40,298 nucleotides of DNA from an uncultured beta proteobacterium (GTDB lineage: Bacteria; Pseudomonadota; Gammaproteobacteria; Burkholderiales; Burkholderiaceae_C). This document shows positions 30,740-38,854 of this stretch, one piece after another. The notes below the pieces were generated by a model. The model was not told the origin of the DNA, made no database searches, and saw only the letters and a list, made by a program, of their open reading frames with translations. The stretch lies in the NCBI GenBank assembly GCA_903938815.1, contig CAJAES010000021.1:1-40298 (forward strand). Direction: 5' to 3'. Each line of letters starts with the position of its first letter. Position 1 is the stretch's first letter. A program made the position numbers and the translations under genes.

Positions 30740-32005
30740 AGCGCGGCTGATCGGGCCTGGCGGGCCGGCAGGGCCGCCCGGAACGGCTGCAGCCGCCGAA
30801 GCGGCCGGGGTGGCGGCCGGGGTGGCGGCGGAAGCGGAGGCCGAAGCAGAGCCGGAAGCCGAAGCCCCGGCGGCGGGCAGCCAGACGCGGAACACGCTGC
30901 CCACGCCGGGCTCGCTGTGCACCGTGATGCGGCCGCCCATCGCCTGCACCAGGGTCTGCGTCACGGCGAGCCCGATACCCGCGCCGTCATGGCGGCGCCA
31001 GGCCTCGGGGCTGCGCCAGAAGGGGTCGAACAGCATCGGCAACTCGTCCGCCGCGATGCCGATGCCGCTGTCCTGGACCTCGAGGCAAACCTCGGCGCCA
31101 TCCAGCGCAGCGGCCAGCCGCACCGTGCCGCCGCGCCGGTTGTACTTGATGGCATTGCCCAGCAGATTCAGCAGCACCTGGCGCAGCCGCGTGGGGTCAG
31201 CCTGCACCGCCAGCACGGCCGGCAAGTCCGGCCGCAGCGTGACGCCGGCCTGGGCCGCGGTGGGTTGCAGCATGTCCAGACACGCCTGCGCCAGCGCCGG
31301 GACGGCGAGCGACTCGGTGTGCAGGACCAATGCGCCGCCTTCTGCGCGCGACAGGTCCAGCAGGTCGCCGATCATGCGCAGCAGATGCTGCCCGGACTCG
31401 CGGATGACCTTCAGGCGTACGCCCTGCCCGCTGGTGGGCGGGTCACGGGGGTCGGTCTCCATCAGCTGGGTGAAGCCCAGCACCGCGTTCAGCGGCGTCC
31501 GAAGCTCGTGGCTCAGACGCGAGAGGAACTCGGACTTGGCAAGGCTTGCGGCCTGCGCCGCAGCCACCTCGCGCTGGGCGCGCTCCAGACGCTGCCGGGC
31601 TTCGGCCGCGACCTCGCGAAGCGCCATCTGCAGGGTCACGTCGGTCTGGGTGCCCAGCATGCGCAGCGGGCGGCCGTCGGCGTCCCAGTCGACGACCTGC
31701 CCGCGCTCCTCGAACCAGCGCCAGTCGCCGCCCTTGGCAAGGATGCGGTAGCGGTGCTCGTACAGCGGCCGGTCCCCACGCAGGTAGCGCTGGAAGGCGG
31801 CCTCGTTGGCTTGGCGGTCCTCGGGGTGGATCAGGGTGTCCCAGGCGCGCTGGGTGGGCTCCACCTCGCCCGGCAGGTAACCCAGCTGCTCCAGGCCGAG
31901 GTCGGCGTCGGTGAGCAGATCGGAGTCGATCGCCCATTCCCAGATGCCCGTGCCGGCGCTGCGCAGCGCAGCGCGCAACTGGTCGATGCCCAGGGGGGCA
32001 GCCAC
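30734..32005 (-). CDS. PAS-domain sensor histidine kinase
   Basis: A soluble 423-residue kinase with no membrane segment. A PAS_3-type sensor lies at about 15-125 (WEWAIDSDLLTDADLGLEQL, HRYRILAKGGDWRWFEERGQ). A coiled linker leads to HisKA with the phospho-acceptor His166 in SHELRTPLNAVLGF, and HATPase_c has the N-box LLNLLGNAIKYN (Asn284), DSGIGIA and GAGIGLAVTQ. The C-terminus is a low-complexity Ala/Ser/Pro tail of about 40 residues. No response regulator is adjacent. The start is taken as the GTG at 32005, 1 nt after the zf-CHCC stop, since no early ATG exists in this frame. The signal is unknown. Confidence 0.9.
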   Translation of the reverse strand: MAAPLGIDQLRAALRSAGTGIWEWAIDSDLLTDADLGLEQLGYLPGEVEPTQRAWDTLIHPEDRQANEAAFQRYLRGDRPLYEHRYRILAKGGDWRWFEERGQVVDWDADGRPLRMLGTQTDVTLQMALREVAAEARQRLERAQREVAAAQAASLAKSEFLSRLSHELRTPLNAVLGFTQLMETDPRDPPTSGQGVRLKVIRESGQHLLRMIGDLLDLSRAEGGALVLHTESLAVPALAQACLDMLQPTAAQAGVTLRPDLPAVLAVQADPTRLRQVLLNLLGNAIKYNRRGGTVRLAAALDGAEVCLEVQDSGIGIAADELPMLFDPFWRSPEAWRRHDGAGIGLAVTQTLVQAMGGRITVHSEPGVGSVFRVWLPAAGASASGSASASASAATPAATPAASAAAAVPGGPAGPPGPISRAS

Positions 32006-32006
32006 G

Positions 32007-32219
32007 TCAGTGGGCGTGCAGTTTCTCTCCGGCCTTCAGCCGGTAGACCGTGCCGCAGTAGGGGCAGCGCCCCTCGCCCGTTGTGGCCACGTCGATGAAG
32101 ACGCGGGGGTGCTGGTTCCACAGGCCCATCTTCGGGTTCGGGCAGGCCGTGACGCCCGGGCCCTGCAGATCCTTGGCGAGCAGTTCGATCACGGCCTTGG
32201 GTTCGCTGTTGGCGCTCAT
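32007..32219 (-). CDS. Small zf-CHCC zinc-finger protein (NDUFS6-like)
   Basis: A 70-residue protein with the Cys-His-Cys-Cys zinc pattern: CPNPKMGLWNQHPRVFIDV followed by CPYCGTVYRLK. This is the family shared with the mitochondrial complex I accessory subunit NDUFS6, common as a small free-standing gene in proteobacteria. Its bacterial role is not established. The ATG at 32219 is 5 bp after the ilvE stop, and the pair is a frequent neighbourhood in beta-proteobacteria by recollection. It is followed directly by the histidine kinase. Confidence 0.88.
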   Translation of the reverse strand: MSANSEPKAVIELLAKDLQGPGVTACPNPKMGLWNQHPRVFIDVATTGEGRCPYCGTVYRLKAGEKLHAH

Positions 32220-32224
32220 CGCGA

Positions 32225-33148
32225 TCAGACCTTCGTCAGCCACTCGGCGTACTTGGGGTTGCGGCCGTTCACGATGTCGAAGAACGCCGCCTGGATCTTG
32301 CCGGTGAGGGGGCCGCGCGAGCCTTCGCCGAGCGTGATGCGATCGAGTTCGCGGATGGGCGTCACTTCGGCTGCGGTGCCGGTGAAGAAGGCCTCGTCGC
32401 AGATGTAGACCTCGTCGCGCGTGATGCGCTTCTCCACCAGCTTCAGGCCCAGGTCCTGGCAGATGGCGACGATGGTGTCGCGGGTGATGCCGTTCAGGGC
32501 GCCTGCGGAGAGGTCGGGGGTGTAGACCACGCCCTTCTTGATGATGAAGAGGTTCTCGCCAGCGCCCTCGGACACGAAGCCCGAAGGGTCGAGCAGCAGC
32601 GCCTCGTCGTAGCCGTCGTCCACGGCCTCCATGTTGGCGAGGATGGAGTTGGTGTAGTTGCTCACCGCCTTGGCCTGCGTCATCGTGATGTTGACGTGGT
32701 GGCGGGTGTAGCTGCTGGTCTTGACGCGGATGCCGCGCGCCAGGCCTTCCTCGCCGAGATAGGCGCCCCAGGGCCAGGCCGCGACCATCAGGTGGATGGT
32801 GTTGCCCTTGGGGCTGACGCCCAGCTTCTCGGAGCCGATCCAGGTGAGCGGGCGCAGATAGCAGCTCTTCAGGCCGTTGGCGCGCACGACATCGCGCTGC
32901 GCCTCCATGACCTGTTCCACCGTGAAGGGGATCTTCATCCGCAGGATCTTGGCGCTGTTGAAGAGCCGCTCGGTGTGCTCGCGCAGCCGGAAGATGGCGG
33001 TGCCGCCCTGCGCGTCGTAGGCGCGCACGCCCTCGAAGGCGCCGCAGCCATAGTGCAGCGTGTGCGACAGCACGTGGATCTTGGCGTCGCGCCATTCCAC
33101 CATGGTGCCGTCCATCCAGATCTTGCCGTCACGGTCGGCCATCGACAT
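32225..33148 (-). CDS. ilvE: Branched-chain amino acid aminotransferase
   Basis: IlvE transfers amino groups between glutamate and the 2-oxo acids of valine, leucine and isoleucine. The 307-residue class IV PLP enzyme has Lys160 (TMTQAKAVSNYTNS) as the Schiff-base lysine. It also has HTLHYGCGAFEGVRAY at 29-44, and GFVSEGAGENLFIIKKG and GITRDTI further on, which bind PLP phosphate and substrate. Length and lysine position match E. coli IlvE. GGAG lies 6 nt before the ATG at 33148; a second ATG at 33142 is further from it. It heads the ilvE/zf-CHCC/kinase group. Confidence 0.96.
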   Translation of the reverse strand: MSMADRDGKIWMDGTMVEWRDAKIHVLSHTLHYGCGAFEGVRAYDAQGGTAIFRLREHTERLFNSAKILRMKIPFTVEQVMEAQRDVVRANGLKSCYLRPLTWIGSEKLGVSPKGNTIHLMVAAWPWGAYLGEEGLARGIRVKTSSYTRHHVNITMTQAKAVSNYTNSILANMEAVDDGYDEALLLDPSGFVSEGAGENLFIIKKGVVYTPDLSAGALNGITRDTIVAICQDLGLKLVEKRITRDEVYICDEAFFTGTAAEVTPIRELDRITLGEGSRGPLTGKIQAAFFDIVNGRNPKYAEWLTKV

Positions 33149-33183
33149 GGGGATCTCCGAGGGGTCTTGAAAGGGGCTTGATT

Positions 33184-33591
33184 CTATTCGGCCGCCGGGG
33201 CCTGGCCTTCGGCGGGGCGCTGGAGCTCCCAGCTCACGAGCTTGCCACCCTGCAGGACCAGCGTGACCGAGACGCCGCCGTCGTCGGCCCATACCCAGCG
33301 TTCAGGCTCTACGCCTTCGTCACCGACCCGCTGGCCGAGGCTCTTCGTGAGGCCGATGATCTGCAGCAGCGTCATGCCGGCCTTCAGGCGCGAGTTCAGC
33401 ATCACGGCGCTGCCCACGTGCCCGATGGGGGCGCCGCCGGCGTTCTTCATGGCGCGGATGGCCCGGCTGAACTGCAGCAGCAGCCAGAACACGATCACGC
33501 TGATGGCGAGGATCACGCCCTGCCAGCCGTACTGGTACCACGCAAGCGCGGTGGCCACGACGGCCAGCGTCCATCCGATCAGAGGGTTCAC
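33184..33591 (-). CDS. Small membrane protein downstream of radA
   Basis: A 135-residue protein with two close membrane helices (about 4-20 and 24-42; AVVATALAWYQYGWQGVILA and ISVIVFWLLLQFSRAI). A soluble part follows with AGMTLLQIIGLTKSLGQRVG, EPERWVWADDGGVSVTLVL and GKLVSWELQRP. I do not recognise a characterised family. The GTG start at 33591 overlaps the radA stop as GTGA, so the two are coupled; no ATG lies near this end. Function unknown. Confidence 0.75.
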   Translation of the reverse strand: MNPLIGWTLAVVATALAWYQYGWQGVILAISVIVFWLLLQFSRAIRAMKNAGGAPIGHVGSAVMLNSRLKAGMTLLQIIGLTKSLGQRVGDEGVEPERWVWADDGGVSVTLVLQGGKLVSWELQRPAEGQAPAAE

Positions 33592-34949
33592 AGGTTTCTC
33601 GCCAGGTCCACGGCCTGCTCCACGCGTTCCACCGCGTGGATGGTCAGGCCTTCGATGGGTTTCTTGGGGGCGTTGGCGGCCGGCACCAGCGCAACGCTGA
33701 AGCCGAGCTTGGCGGCCTCCTTCAGGCGTTCCTGGCCGCGCGGCGCGGGTCGGATCTCGCCGGCCAGGCCGACCTCGCCGAATGCGAAGAAGCCGCGCGG
33801 CAGCGGCTTGCCGCGCAGGCTGCCCTGGATGGCCAGCAGCACGGCCAGGTCGGCCGCGGGCTCGCTGATTCGCACGCCGCCCACGGCATTGACGAAGACG
33901 TCCTGGTCCATGCAGGAGACGCCGGCATGGCGGTGCAGCACCGCCAGCAGCATGGCCAGGCGGTCCCGGTCGAGGCCGACCGACAGCCGCCGGGGGCTGG
34001 GCCCGCCGCTGTCGACCAGCGCCTGGATCTCCACCAGCAGCGGCCGCGTGCCTTCCAGCGTGACGAGCACGCAGGCGCCGGGCACCGGGTCGCCGTGGGT
34101 GGACAGGAAGATGGCGCTCGGGTTGGCCACGCCCTTGAGGCCGCGCTCGGTCATCGCGAAGACGCCGATCTCGTTGACGGCGCCGAACCGGTTCTTGATG
34201 GCGCGCACCAGCCGGAAGCTGGAGTGCGTCTCGCCCTCGAAGTACAGGACGGTGTCGACGATGTGCTCGAGCACGCGGGGGCCTGCGAGCGCGCCTTCCT
34301 TGGTCACGTGGCCCACCAGGATGATGGTGGTGCCGCCGGACTTGGCCAGCCGCGTGAGCTGCGCCGCGCACTCGCGCACCTGCGCCACCGAACCCGGCGC
34401 CGAGGTGAGCTGGTCGGAGTAGACGGTCTGGATCGAATCGACGACGCAGACCGCGGGCTGCTCGGTCTCGATGGCGGCCTGGATCTTCTCGAGCTGGATC
34501 TCGGCGAGCACCCGCACGCCCGAGGCGCCCAGCCCGAGCCGGCGCGCGCGCAGCGCGACCTGCGCGCCGCTTTCCTCGCCGGTGACGTACAGCGCCTTGG
34601 CCTGGCGCGAGAGGCTGTCGAGCGCCTGCAGCAGCAGCGTGCTCTTGCCGATGCCGGGGTCGCCGCCGATCAGAACCACACCGCCGGCCACCAGCCCGCC
34701 ACCGAGCACGCGGTCGAGTTCGTCGATGCCGGTGGGCGCGCGGTCGACGTCGCTGGCCTCGATCTCCGACAGCGTGGTGACCGGGAGCGAACGGGTCAGC
34801 GACTGGAACCGGTGCTTGCCCGCCGAGGGGGGCTCGGCCACCGTCTCGTCGAGCGTGTTCCAGGCCTTGCAATGGGGGCACTGGCCCAGCCACTTCGGGG
34901 TATTGCCGCCGCATTCACGGCAGATGTAGATCGACTTGTCCTTGGCCAC
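33588..34949 (-). CDS. radA: DNA repair protein RadA (Sms)
   Basis: RadA is a RecA-related ATPase that promotes branch migration during recombination. The 453-residue protein has the N-terminal four-cysteine zinc finger (Cys10, 13, 24, 27: CRECGGNTPKWLGQCPHC). Walker A GDPGIGKST is at 96-104, the RadA-specific KNRFG at 252-256, and the C-terminal Lon-like domain includes VNAVGGVRI. I place the start at the GTG at 34949 (VAKDKSIYICRECGG), where homologues begin; upstream in-frame starts to 35009 would add an unconserved extension. It is coupled to the small membrane protein by a GTGA overlap. Confidence 0.96.
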   Translation of the reverse strand: MAKDKSIYICRECGGNTPKWLGQCPHCKAWNTLDETVAEPPSAGKHRFQSLTRSLPVTTLSEIEASDVDRAPTGIDELDRVLGGGLVAGGVVLIGGDPGIGKSTLLLQALDSLSRQAKALYVTGEESGAQVALRARRLGLGASGVRVLAEIQLEKIQAAIETEQPAVCVVDSIQTVYSDQLTSAPGSVAQVRECAAQLTRLAKSGGTTIILVGHVTKEGALAGPRVLEHIVDTVLYFEGETHSSFRLVRAIKNRFGAVNEIGVFAMTERGLKGVANPSAIFLSTHGDPVPGACVLVTLEGTRPLLVEIQALVDSGGPSPRRLSVGLDRDRLAMLLAVLHRHAGVSCMDQDVFVNAVGGVRISEPAADLAVLLAIQGSLRGKPLPRGFFAFGEVGLAGEIRPAPRGQERLKEAAKLGFSVALVPAANAPKKPIEGLTIHAVERVEQAVDLARNL

Positions 34950-35051
34950 GCGCCGGATTGTCTCAGGCAGCCGGGGCGGGGCCCGATCGAAATCCACAGG
35001 GCAGCGCACGGGCCGGGATCGCCGGGCGCGCGCGCAGGGCGAAACGTCCGG

Positions 35052-35459
35052 TCAGTCGGTGCCCGACACCCGCCCTCGCCCGGCCTTGACCTGGCTGCGC
35101 ACGGCCTTGCCCTCGAGCCGCCGCTGCCTGGACCCGTACGTGGGCTTGGTGGCCCGGCGCACGCGGGGCGGCTCGGCCACGCTGTTCACCAGGGCCTGCA
35201 GCCGCGCCAGGGCGTCGGCGCGGTTGAGCTCCTGGGTGCGGGCGGTCTGGGCCTTGATGACCAGCACGCCCTCGTTCGTCAGGCGCGTGTCGGCGCGCGC
35301 CAGCAGCCGCTGCTTCACGTCCTCCGGCAGGGTGGACGCCCGGACGTCGAAGCGCAGGTGGATGGCCGAAGAGACCTTGTTGACGTTCTGCCCGCCCGCG
35401 CCCTGGGCCCGGATGGCGGTGATCTCCACTTCGTCGGGGTTCACCGGCACGTGCTTCAC
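35052..35459 (-). CDS. arfB: Peptidyl-tRNA hydrolase ArfB (ribosome rescue)
   Basis: ArfB hydrolyses peptidyl-tRNA on stalled ribosomes independently of tmRNA. The 135-residue protein has the catalytic GGQ at 22-24 within RAQGAGGQNVNKVSSAIHLR. A basic C-terminal tail (KPTYGSRQRRLEGKAVRSQ...) enters the mRNA channel in known ArfB. Length fits the family (E. coli about 140). The GTG start at 35459 lies 5 bp after the alr stop; the longer frame upstream overlaps alr and is not conserved-looking. Presumably cotranscribed with alr. Confidence 0.94.
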   Translation of the reverse strand: MKHVPVNPDEVEITAIRAQGAGGQNVNKVSSAIHLRFDVRASTLPEDVKQRLLARADTRLTNEGVLVIKAQTARTQELNRADALARLQALVNSVAEPPRVRRATKPTYGSRQRRLEGKAVRSQVKAGRGRVSGTD

Positions 35460-35464
35460 GGCGT

Positions 35465-36553
35465 TCAGTCGCTCACCCGCACAGGCACGCGGGCGGCCAG
35501 CGCGCACATCAGCTCGTAGGCAATGGTGCCGGCGGACCGCGCCACTTCGTCGATGGGCAGCACGGCGCCCGACGACGCGCGGCCCCACAGCGTGACCTCG
35601 CTGCCGGGGCCGGCCCCCGGCAATTCACTGAGGTCGACCGCCAGCATGTCCATCGACACCCGGCCGACGGTCCGGCTGCGCGCGCCGTCCACCAGGACGG
35701 GCGTGCCGGTCGCGCAGTGCCGCGGGTAGCCGTCGGCGTAGCCGCAGGCGACGATGCCGATGCGCATGGGCGATTCAGCCTGGAAGCTGCTGCCGTAGCC
35801 GACCGTCTCGCCCGGCTGCAAGGCCTGCACCGCCAGCACGCGTGCGCGCAGGGACATCGCGGGCTGCAGGCCCCAGGCAGCGGCATCGTGCTCGGGGTGG
35901 TCGGGCGCACTGCCATAGCTCAGGATGCCGGCGCGCACCCAGTCGGCGGCGACGCCGGCATGGCGCAGGGTGGCTGCACTGTTGGACAGGCTGCGCTCGC
36001 CGGGCAGGTCGCGCGTGGCGGTGTCGAACACGGCCACCTGGTGCGCGATGCCGCGCGGGCCGTCGGCATCGGAGAAGTGCGTCATGAGCGAGATCTCGTC
36101 CACCTGGGGCAGCGCGTTCAGGCGAGTCCAGGCGCCGCGGAACGCATCCGGGCGAAAACCGAGGCGGTTCATGCCGCTGTTCATCTTCAGGAACACGCGG
36201 TGCGGCTGGTGCGTCTTGTGCGCGGCGAGCCAGTCGATCTGCTCGGTGCAGTGCACGGCATGCCACAGGTCCAGGCGCGAGCACAGCTCGAGGTCACGCT
36301 GCTCGAAGCAGCCTTCGAGCAGCAGGATCGGGCCGCGCCAGCCGAGCGCGCGCACACGCTCGGCCTCGGCGAGGTCGAGCAGCGCGAACCCGTCGGCGCC
36401 GCGCAGCCCGTCGAAGGCGCGTTCGATACCGTGTCCGTAGGCGTTGGCCTTGACGACGGCCCACACGCGGGCATCGGGGGCTGCGGCACGCGCACGGGAC
36501 AGGTTGTGCGCCAGAGCCGGCACGTGGATGAGGGCTTCGATGGGGCGCGGCAT
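35465..36553 (-). CDS. alr: Alanine racemase
   Basis: Alr makes D-alanine for peptidoglycan by PLP-dependent racemisation. The 362-residue protein has the PLP lysine Lys35 in [11 protein letters not shown] and the second catalytic base Tyr253 in VGYGSSF. The structural motifs [17 protein letters not shown] and RVSMDM are also present. Length matches the family. I use the ATG at 36553; a GTG at 36559 is in frame. It is divergent from lplT; a TATAGC-type -10 may lie in the shared spacer. It is followed 5 bp later by arfB. Confidence 0.96.
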   Translation of the reverse strand: MPRPIEALIHVPALAHNLSRARAAAPDARVWAVVKANAYGHGIERAFDGLRGADGFALLDLAEAERVRALGWRGPILLLEGCFEQRDLELCSRLDLWHAVHCTEQIDWLAAHKTHQPHRVFLKMNSGMNRLGFRPDAFRGAWTRLNALPQVDEISLMTHFSDADGPRGIAHQVAVFDTATRDLPGERSLSNSAATLRHAGVAADWVRAGILSYGSAPDHPEHDAAAWGLQPAMSLRARVLAVQALQPGETVGYGSSFQAESPMRIGIVACGYADGYPRHCATGTPVLVDGARSRTVGRVSMDMLAVDLSELPGAGPGSEVTLWGRASSGAVLPIDEVARSAGTIAYELMCALAARVPVRVSD

Positions 36554-36585
36554 GGTCACCCGGATTCTGCCAGTGGGAGCCCACG

Positions 36586-36594
36586 TGCTATAAA
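36586..36594 (+). promoter_or_regulatory. Extended -10 promoter for lplT
   Basis: TGCTATAAA gives a TGn-extended -10 with five of six matches to TATAAT. A transcript from about 36601 would have a leader of 65 nt before the ATG at 36666. No -35 match is needed for extended -10 promoters, and none is convincing. Confidence 0.5.
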
Positions 36595-36665
36595 CCGCCG
36601 GCCCTCACCAGGAGACAAAGCGGCGGCGTGCGGGAATGATCGCCGCACGTACTGCGCGCGACCGC

Positions 36666-37943
36666 ATGAAAAAAGGCTTCTCGACCATCATGTCGGCGCA
36701 GTTCTTCAGCTCGCTGGCCGACAACGCCCTGTTTGTCGCCGCAGTTGAGCTGCTGCGCACCGGCGGCGCGCCGGAATGGCAGCGCGCCGCGCTTGTCCCC
36801 ATGTTCGCGCTGTTCTACGTCGTGCTCGCGCCCTTCGTGGGCGCCTTCGCGGATTCCGTGCCCAAGGGCCGGGTGATGTTCGTCTCGAACACCATCAAGG
36901 TCGTAGGCTGCCTGCTGATGCTGTTCGGCACCCACCCGCTGATGGCCTACGCCATCGTCGGCCTGGGCGCGGCGGCCTATTCCCCGGCGAAGTACGGGAT
37001 CCTCACCGAGCTGCTGCCGCCTTCTCAGCTGGTCAAGGCGAACGGCTGGATCGAGGGCCTCACCATCGGCTCCATCATCCTCGGCGTGCTGCTGGGCGGG
37101 CAACTGGTGGGGCCGAAGATCGCGCCCTTCCTGATGGCCATCGACCTGCCCCTGATCGACCTCGGCATCGACACGGCCGCGGAGTGCGCCATCGCGGCCA
37201 TCGTCTTCCTGTACGTCCTGGCCGCGGTGTTCAACCTCTACATTCCCCGCACCGACGCGCCGCTGCAGCCCATGACCGGCAACCTGGTCGTGCTGGTGCG
37301 CGACTTCACGCACTGCAACGCCCGCCTGTGGCAGGACAAGCTGGGCCAGATCTCCCTGGCGACGACCACGCTCTTCTGGGGCGTGGCCGGCAACCTGCGC
37401 TACATCGTGCTGGCCTGGGCGGCTGCGGCGCTGGGCTACAGCACGACGCAGGCTTCGTCCCTGGTGGGCGTGGTCGCCATCGGCACCGCGGTCGGCGCGG
37501 TCGTCGCGTCGATGGCGATGCGGCTGGACCGCGCGACGGCGGTGATCCCGCTGGGCACCGCGATGGGTGTGCTCGTGATCGGCATGATCGGCATCCGCGA
37601 CGTCTGGATCGCCGCGCCCTTCCTGATGGTGCTGGGCGCGCTCGGCGGCTTCCTGGTGGTGCCGATGAACGCGCTGCTGCAGCACCGGGGTCACAACCTG
37701 ATGGGCGCGGGCCGCTCGATCGCGGTGCAGAACTTCAACGAACAGGCCTGCATCCTGGCGCTCGGCGCGCTGTACGCGGGCACCACGAAGTTCGGCATGT
37801 CGGCTTTCGGCGCCATCGCGATCTTCGGCATCGTCGTGGCCGGCACGATGGAGGCCGTGCGCCGCTGGCACCAGCGCAACCTGGTGCGGCATCGCGCCGA
37901 GGTCGAGCACCTTCTGGACATCGCGCGCTCGGACGGCCACTGA
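36666..37943 (+). CDS. lplT: Lysophospholipid transporter LplT (MFS)
   Basis: LplT flips lysophospholipids across the inner membrane for reacylation by Aas. The 425-residue protein is a 12-helix major facilitator. It has the LplT-type N-terminus MKKGFSTIMSAQFFSSLADN, the FVGAFADSVPKGRVM loop between helices 2 and 3, AAYSPAKYGILTELLP, and VPMNALLQHRG later. The aas gene is not in view. I use the ATG at 36666 because homologues start there; an ATG at 36636 adds ten residues. No strong Shine-Dalgarno sequence precedes either. The next gene begins 4 bp after the stop. Confidence 0.92.
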   Translation: MKKGFSTIMSAQFFSSLADNALFVAAVELLRTGGAPEWQRAALVPMFALFYVVLAPFVGAFADSVPKGRVMFVSNTIKVVGCLLMLFGTHPLMAYAIVGLGAAAYSPAKYGILTELLPPSQLVKANGWIEGLTIGSIILGVLLGGQLVGPKIAPFLMAIDLPLIDLGIDTAAECAIAAIVFLYVLAAVFNLYIPRTDAPLQPMTGNLVVLVRDFTHCNARLWQDKLGQISLATTTLFWGVAGNLRYIVLAWAAAALGYSTTQASSLVGVVAIGTAVGAVVASMAMRLDRATAVIPLGTAMGVLVIGMIGIRDVWIAAPFLMVLGALGGFLVVPMNALLQHRGHNLMGAGRSIAVQNFNEQACILALGALYAGTTKFGMSAFGAIAIFGIVVAGTMEAVRRWHQRNLVRHRAEVEHLLDIARSDGH

Positions 37944-37947
37944 GCCC

Positions 37948-38823
37948 GTGAAGCCGCTGATCCCCGCGACGGCGCTGGCGGCGCTGGCGCTGACCTTCAA
38001 CGCCTTCACCTGGGGTGTCTCGTGGTGGCCGTTCCGGCAGCTCGAGGCGCAGGGCCTGCACGCCCTGTGGGCCACCGTGATGATCTACGCGGTGGCCGTC
38101 GGCGTCATCACACTGACGCGCCCGGCCGCGTGGCGCGAACTGATTCGCACGCCCGCCCTGTGGGTGCTGGTGATCGCCTCGGGCACCACCAACGCCACCT
38201 TCAACTGGGCCGTGACCATCGGCGACGTCGTTCGCGTGGTCTTGCTGTTCTACCTGATGCCGCTGTGGGCCGTGCTGCTGGCGCGCGTGCTGCTGCGCGA
38301 GGCGCTGACCCCGCTGGCCTTGCTGCGCGTGGCGCTGGCGCTCACCGGTGCCGCCGTGGTGCTGTGGCCTGCGGACGGCGGATTCCCGCTGCCGGCGTCG
38401 CTGGCCGAGTGGCTGAGCATCCTCGGCGGCTTCAGCTTCGCGCTCAACAACGTGATGCTGCGGCGCGAGGCGCACCGCTCCGAGGCTGCGCGCGCACTCG
38501 CCATGTTCAGCGGCGGCACGCTGGTGGCCGGCACGCTGGTGCTCGCGCTGACACTGCAGGGCCACGCGGCCTGGCCGCCCGCCCTGGCCTGGGGCTGGGG
38601 CCTCGGCGCACTGGGCCTGGCGCTGTGGTTCCTGACCGGCAACCTCGCGCTGCAGTACGGCGCCGCGCGGCTGCCGGCCAATGCGACCGCGGTGGTGATG
38701 ATCAGCGAAGTGCTCTTCGCGAGCGTATCGGCGGTGGCACTGGGCGCCGGAACGATCACGACGCCCCTGCTGATCGGCGGGGCGCTGATCGTCGCAGCGG
38801 CGCTGCTCGCGGCGCGGGGCTGA
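37948..38823 (+). CDS. EamA/DMT-family transporter
   Basis: A 291-residue membrane protein of about ten helices arranged as two EamA repeats, typical of drug/metabolite transporters that export amino acids, nucleosides or other small molecules. Signature pieces include TWGVSWWPFRQLEAQG in helix 1, LFYLMPLWAVLLARVLLREA at the end of repeat 1, and EVLFASVSAVALG near the end of repeat 2. The start is a GTG at 37948, 4 bp after lplT, indicating cotranscription. The substrate is not predictable. Confidence 0.9.
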   Translation: MKPLIPATALAALALTFNAFTWGVSWWPFRQLEAQGLHALWATVMIYAVAVGVITLTRPAAWRELIRTPALWVLVIASGTTNATFNWAVTIGDVVRVVLLFYLMPLWAVLLARVLLREALTPLALLRVALALTGAAVVLWPADGGFPLPASLAEWLSILGGFSFALNNVMLRREAHRSEAARALAMFSGGTLVAGTLVLALTLQGHAAWPPALAWGWGLGALGLALWFLTGNLALQYGAARLPANATAVVMISEVLFASVSAVALGAGTITTPLLIGGALIVAAALLAARG

Positions 38824-38854
38824 ACCGGATCGAGGCGGCCGGGACGGCGCGCCG

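Noticed and set aside
30805..30880. Repetitive GC-rich tract as a separate repeat element
   Set aside because: It encodes the Ala/Ser/Pro tail of the histidine kinase in frame; low-complexity coding sequence explains it.
33636..35519. Long plus-strand open frame (over 600 codons) opposite radA and arfB
   Set aside because: High GC makes long antisense frames common. The translation is repetitive in Gly, His, Arg and Gln with no recognisable domain, while the minus strand encodes clear RadA and ArfB.
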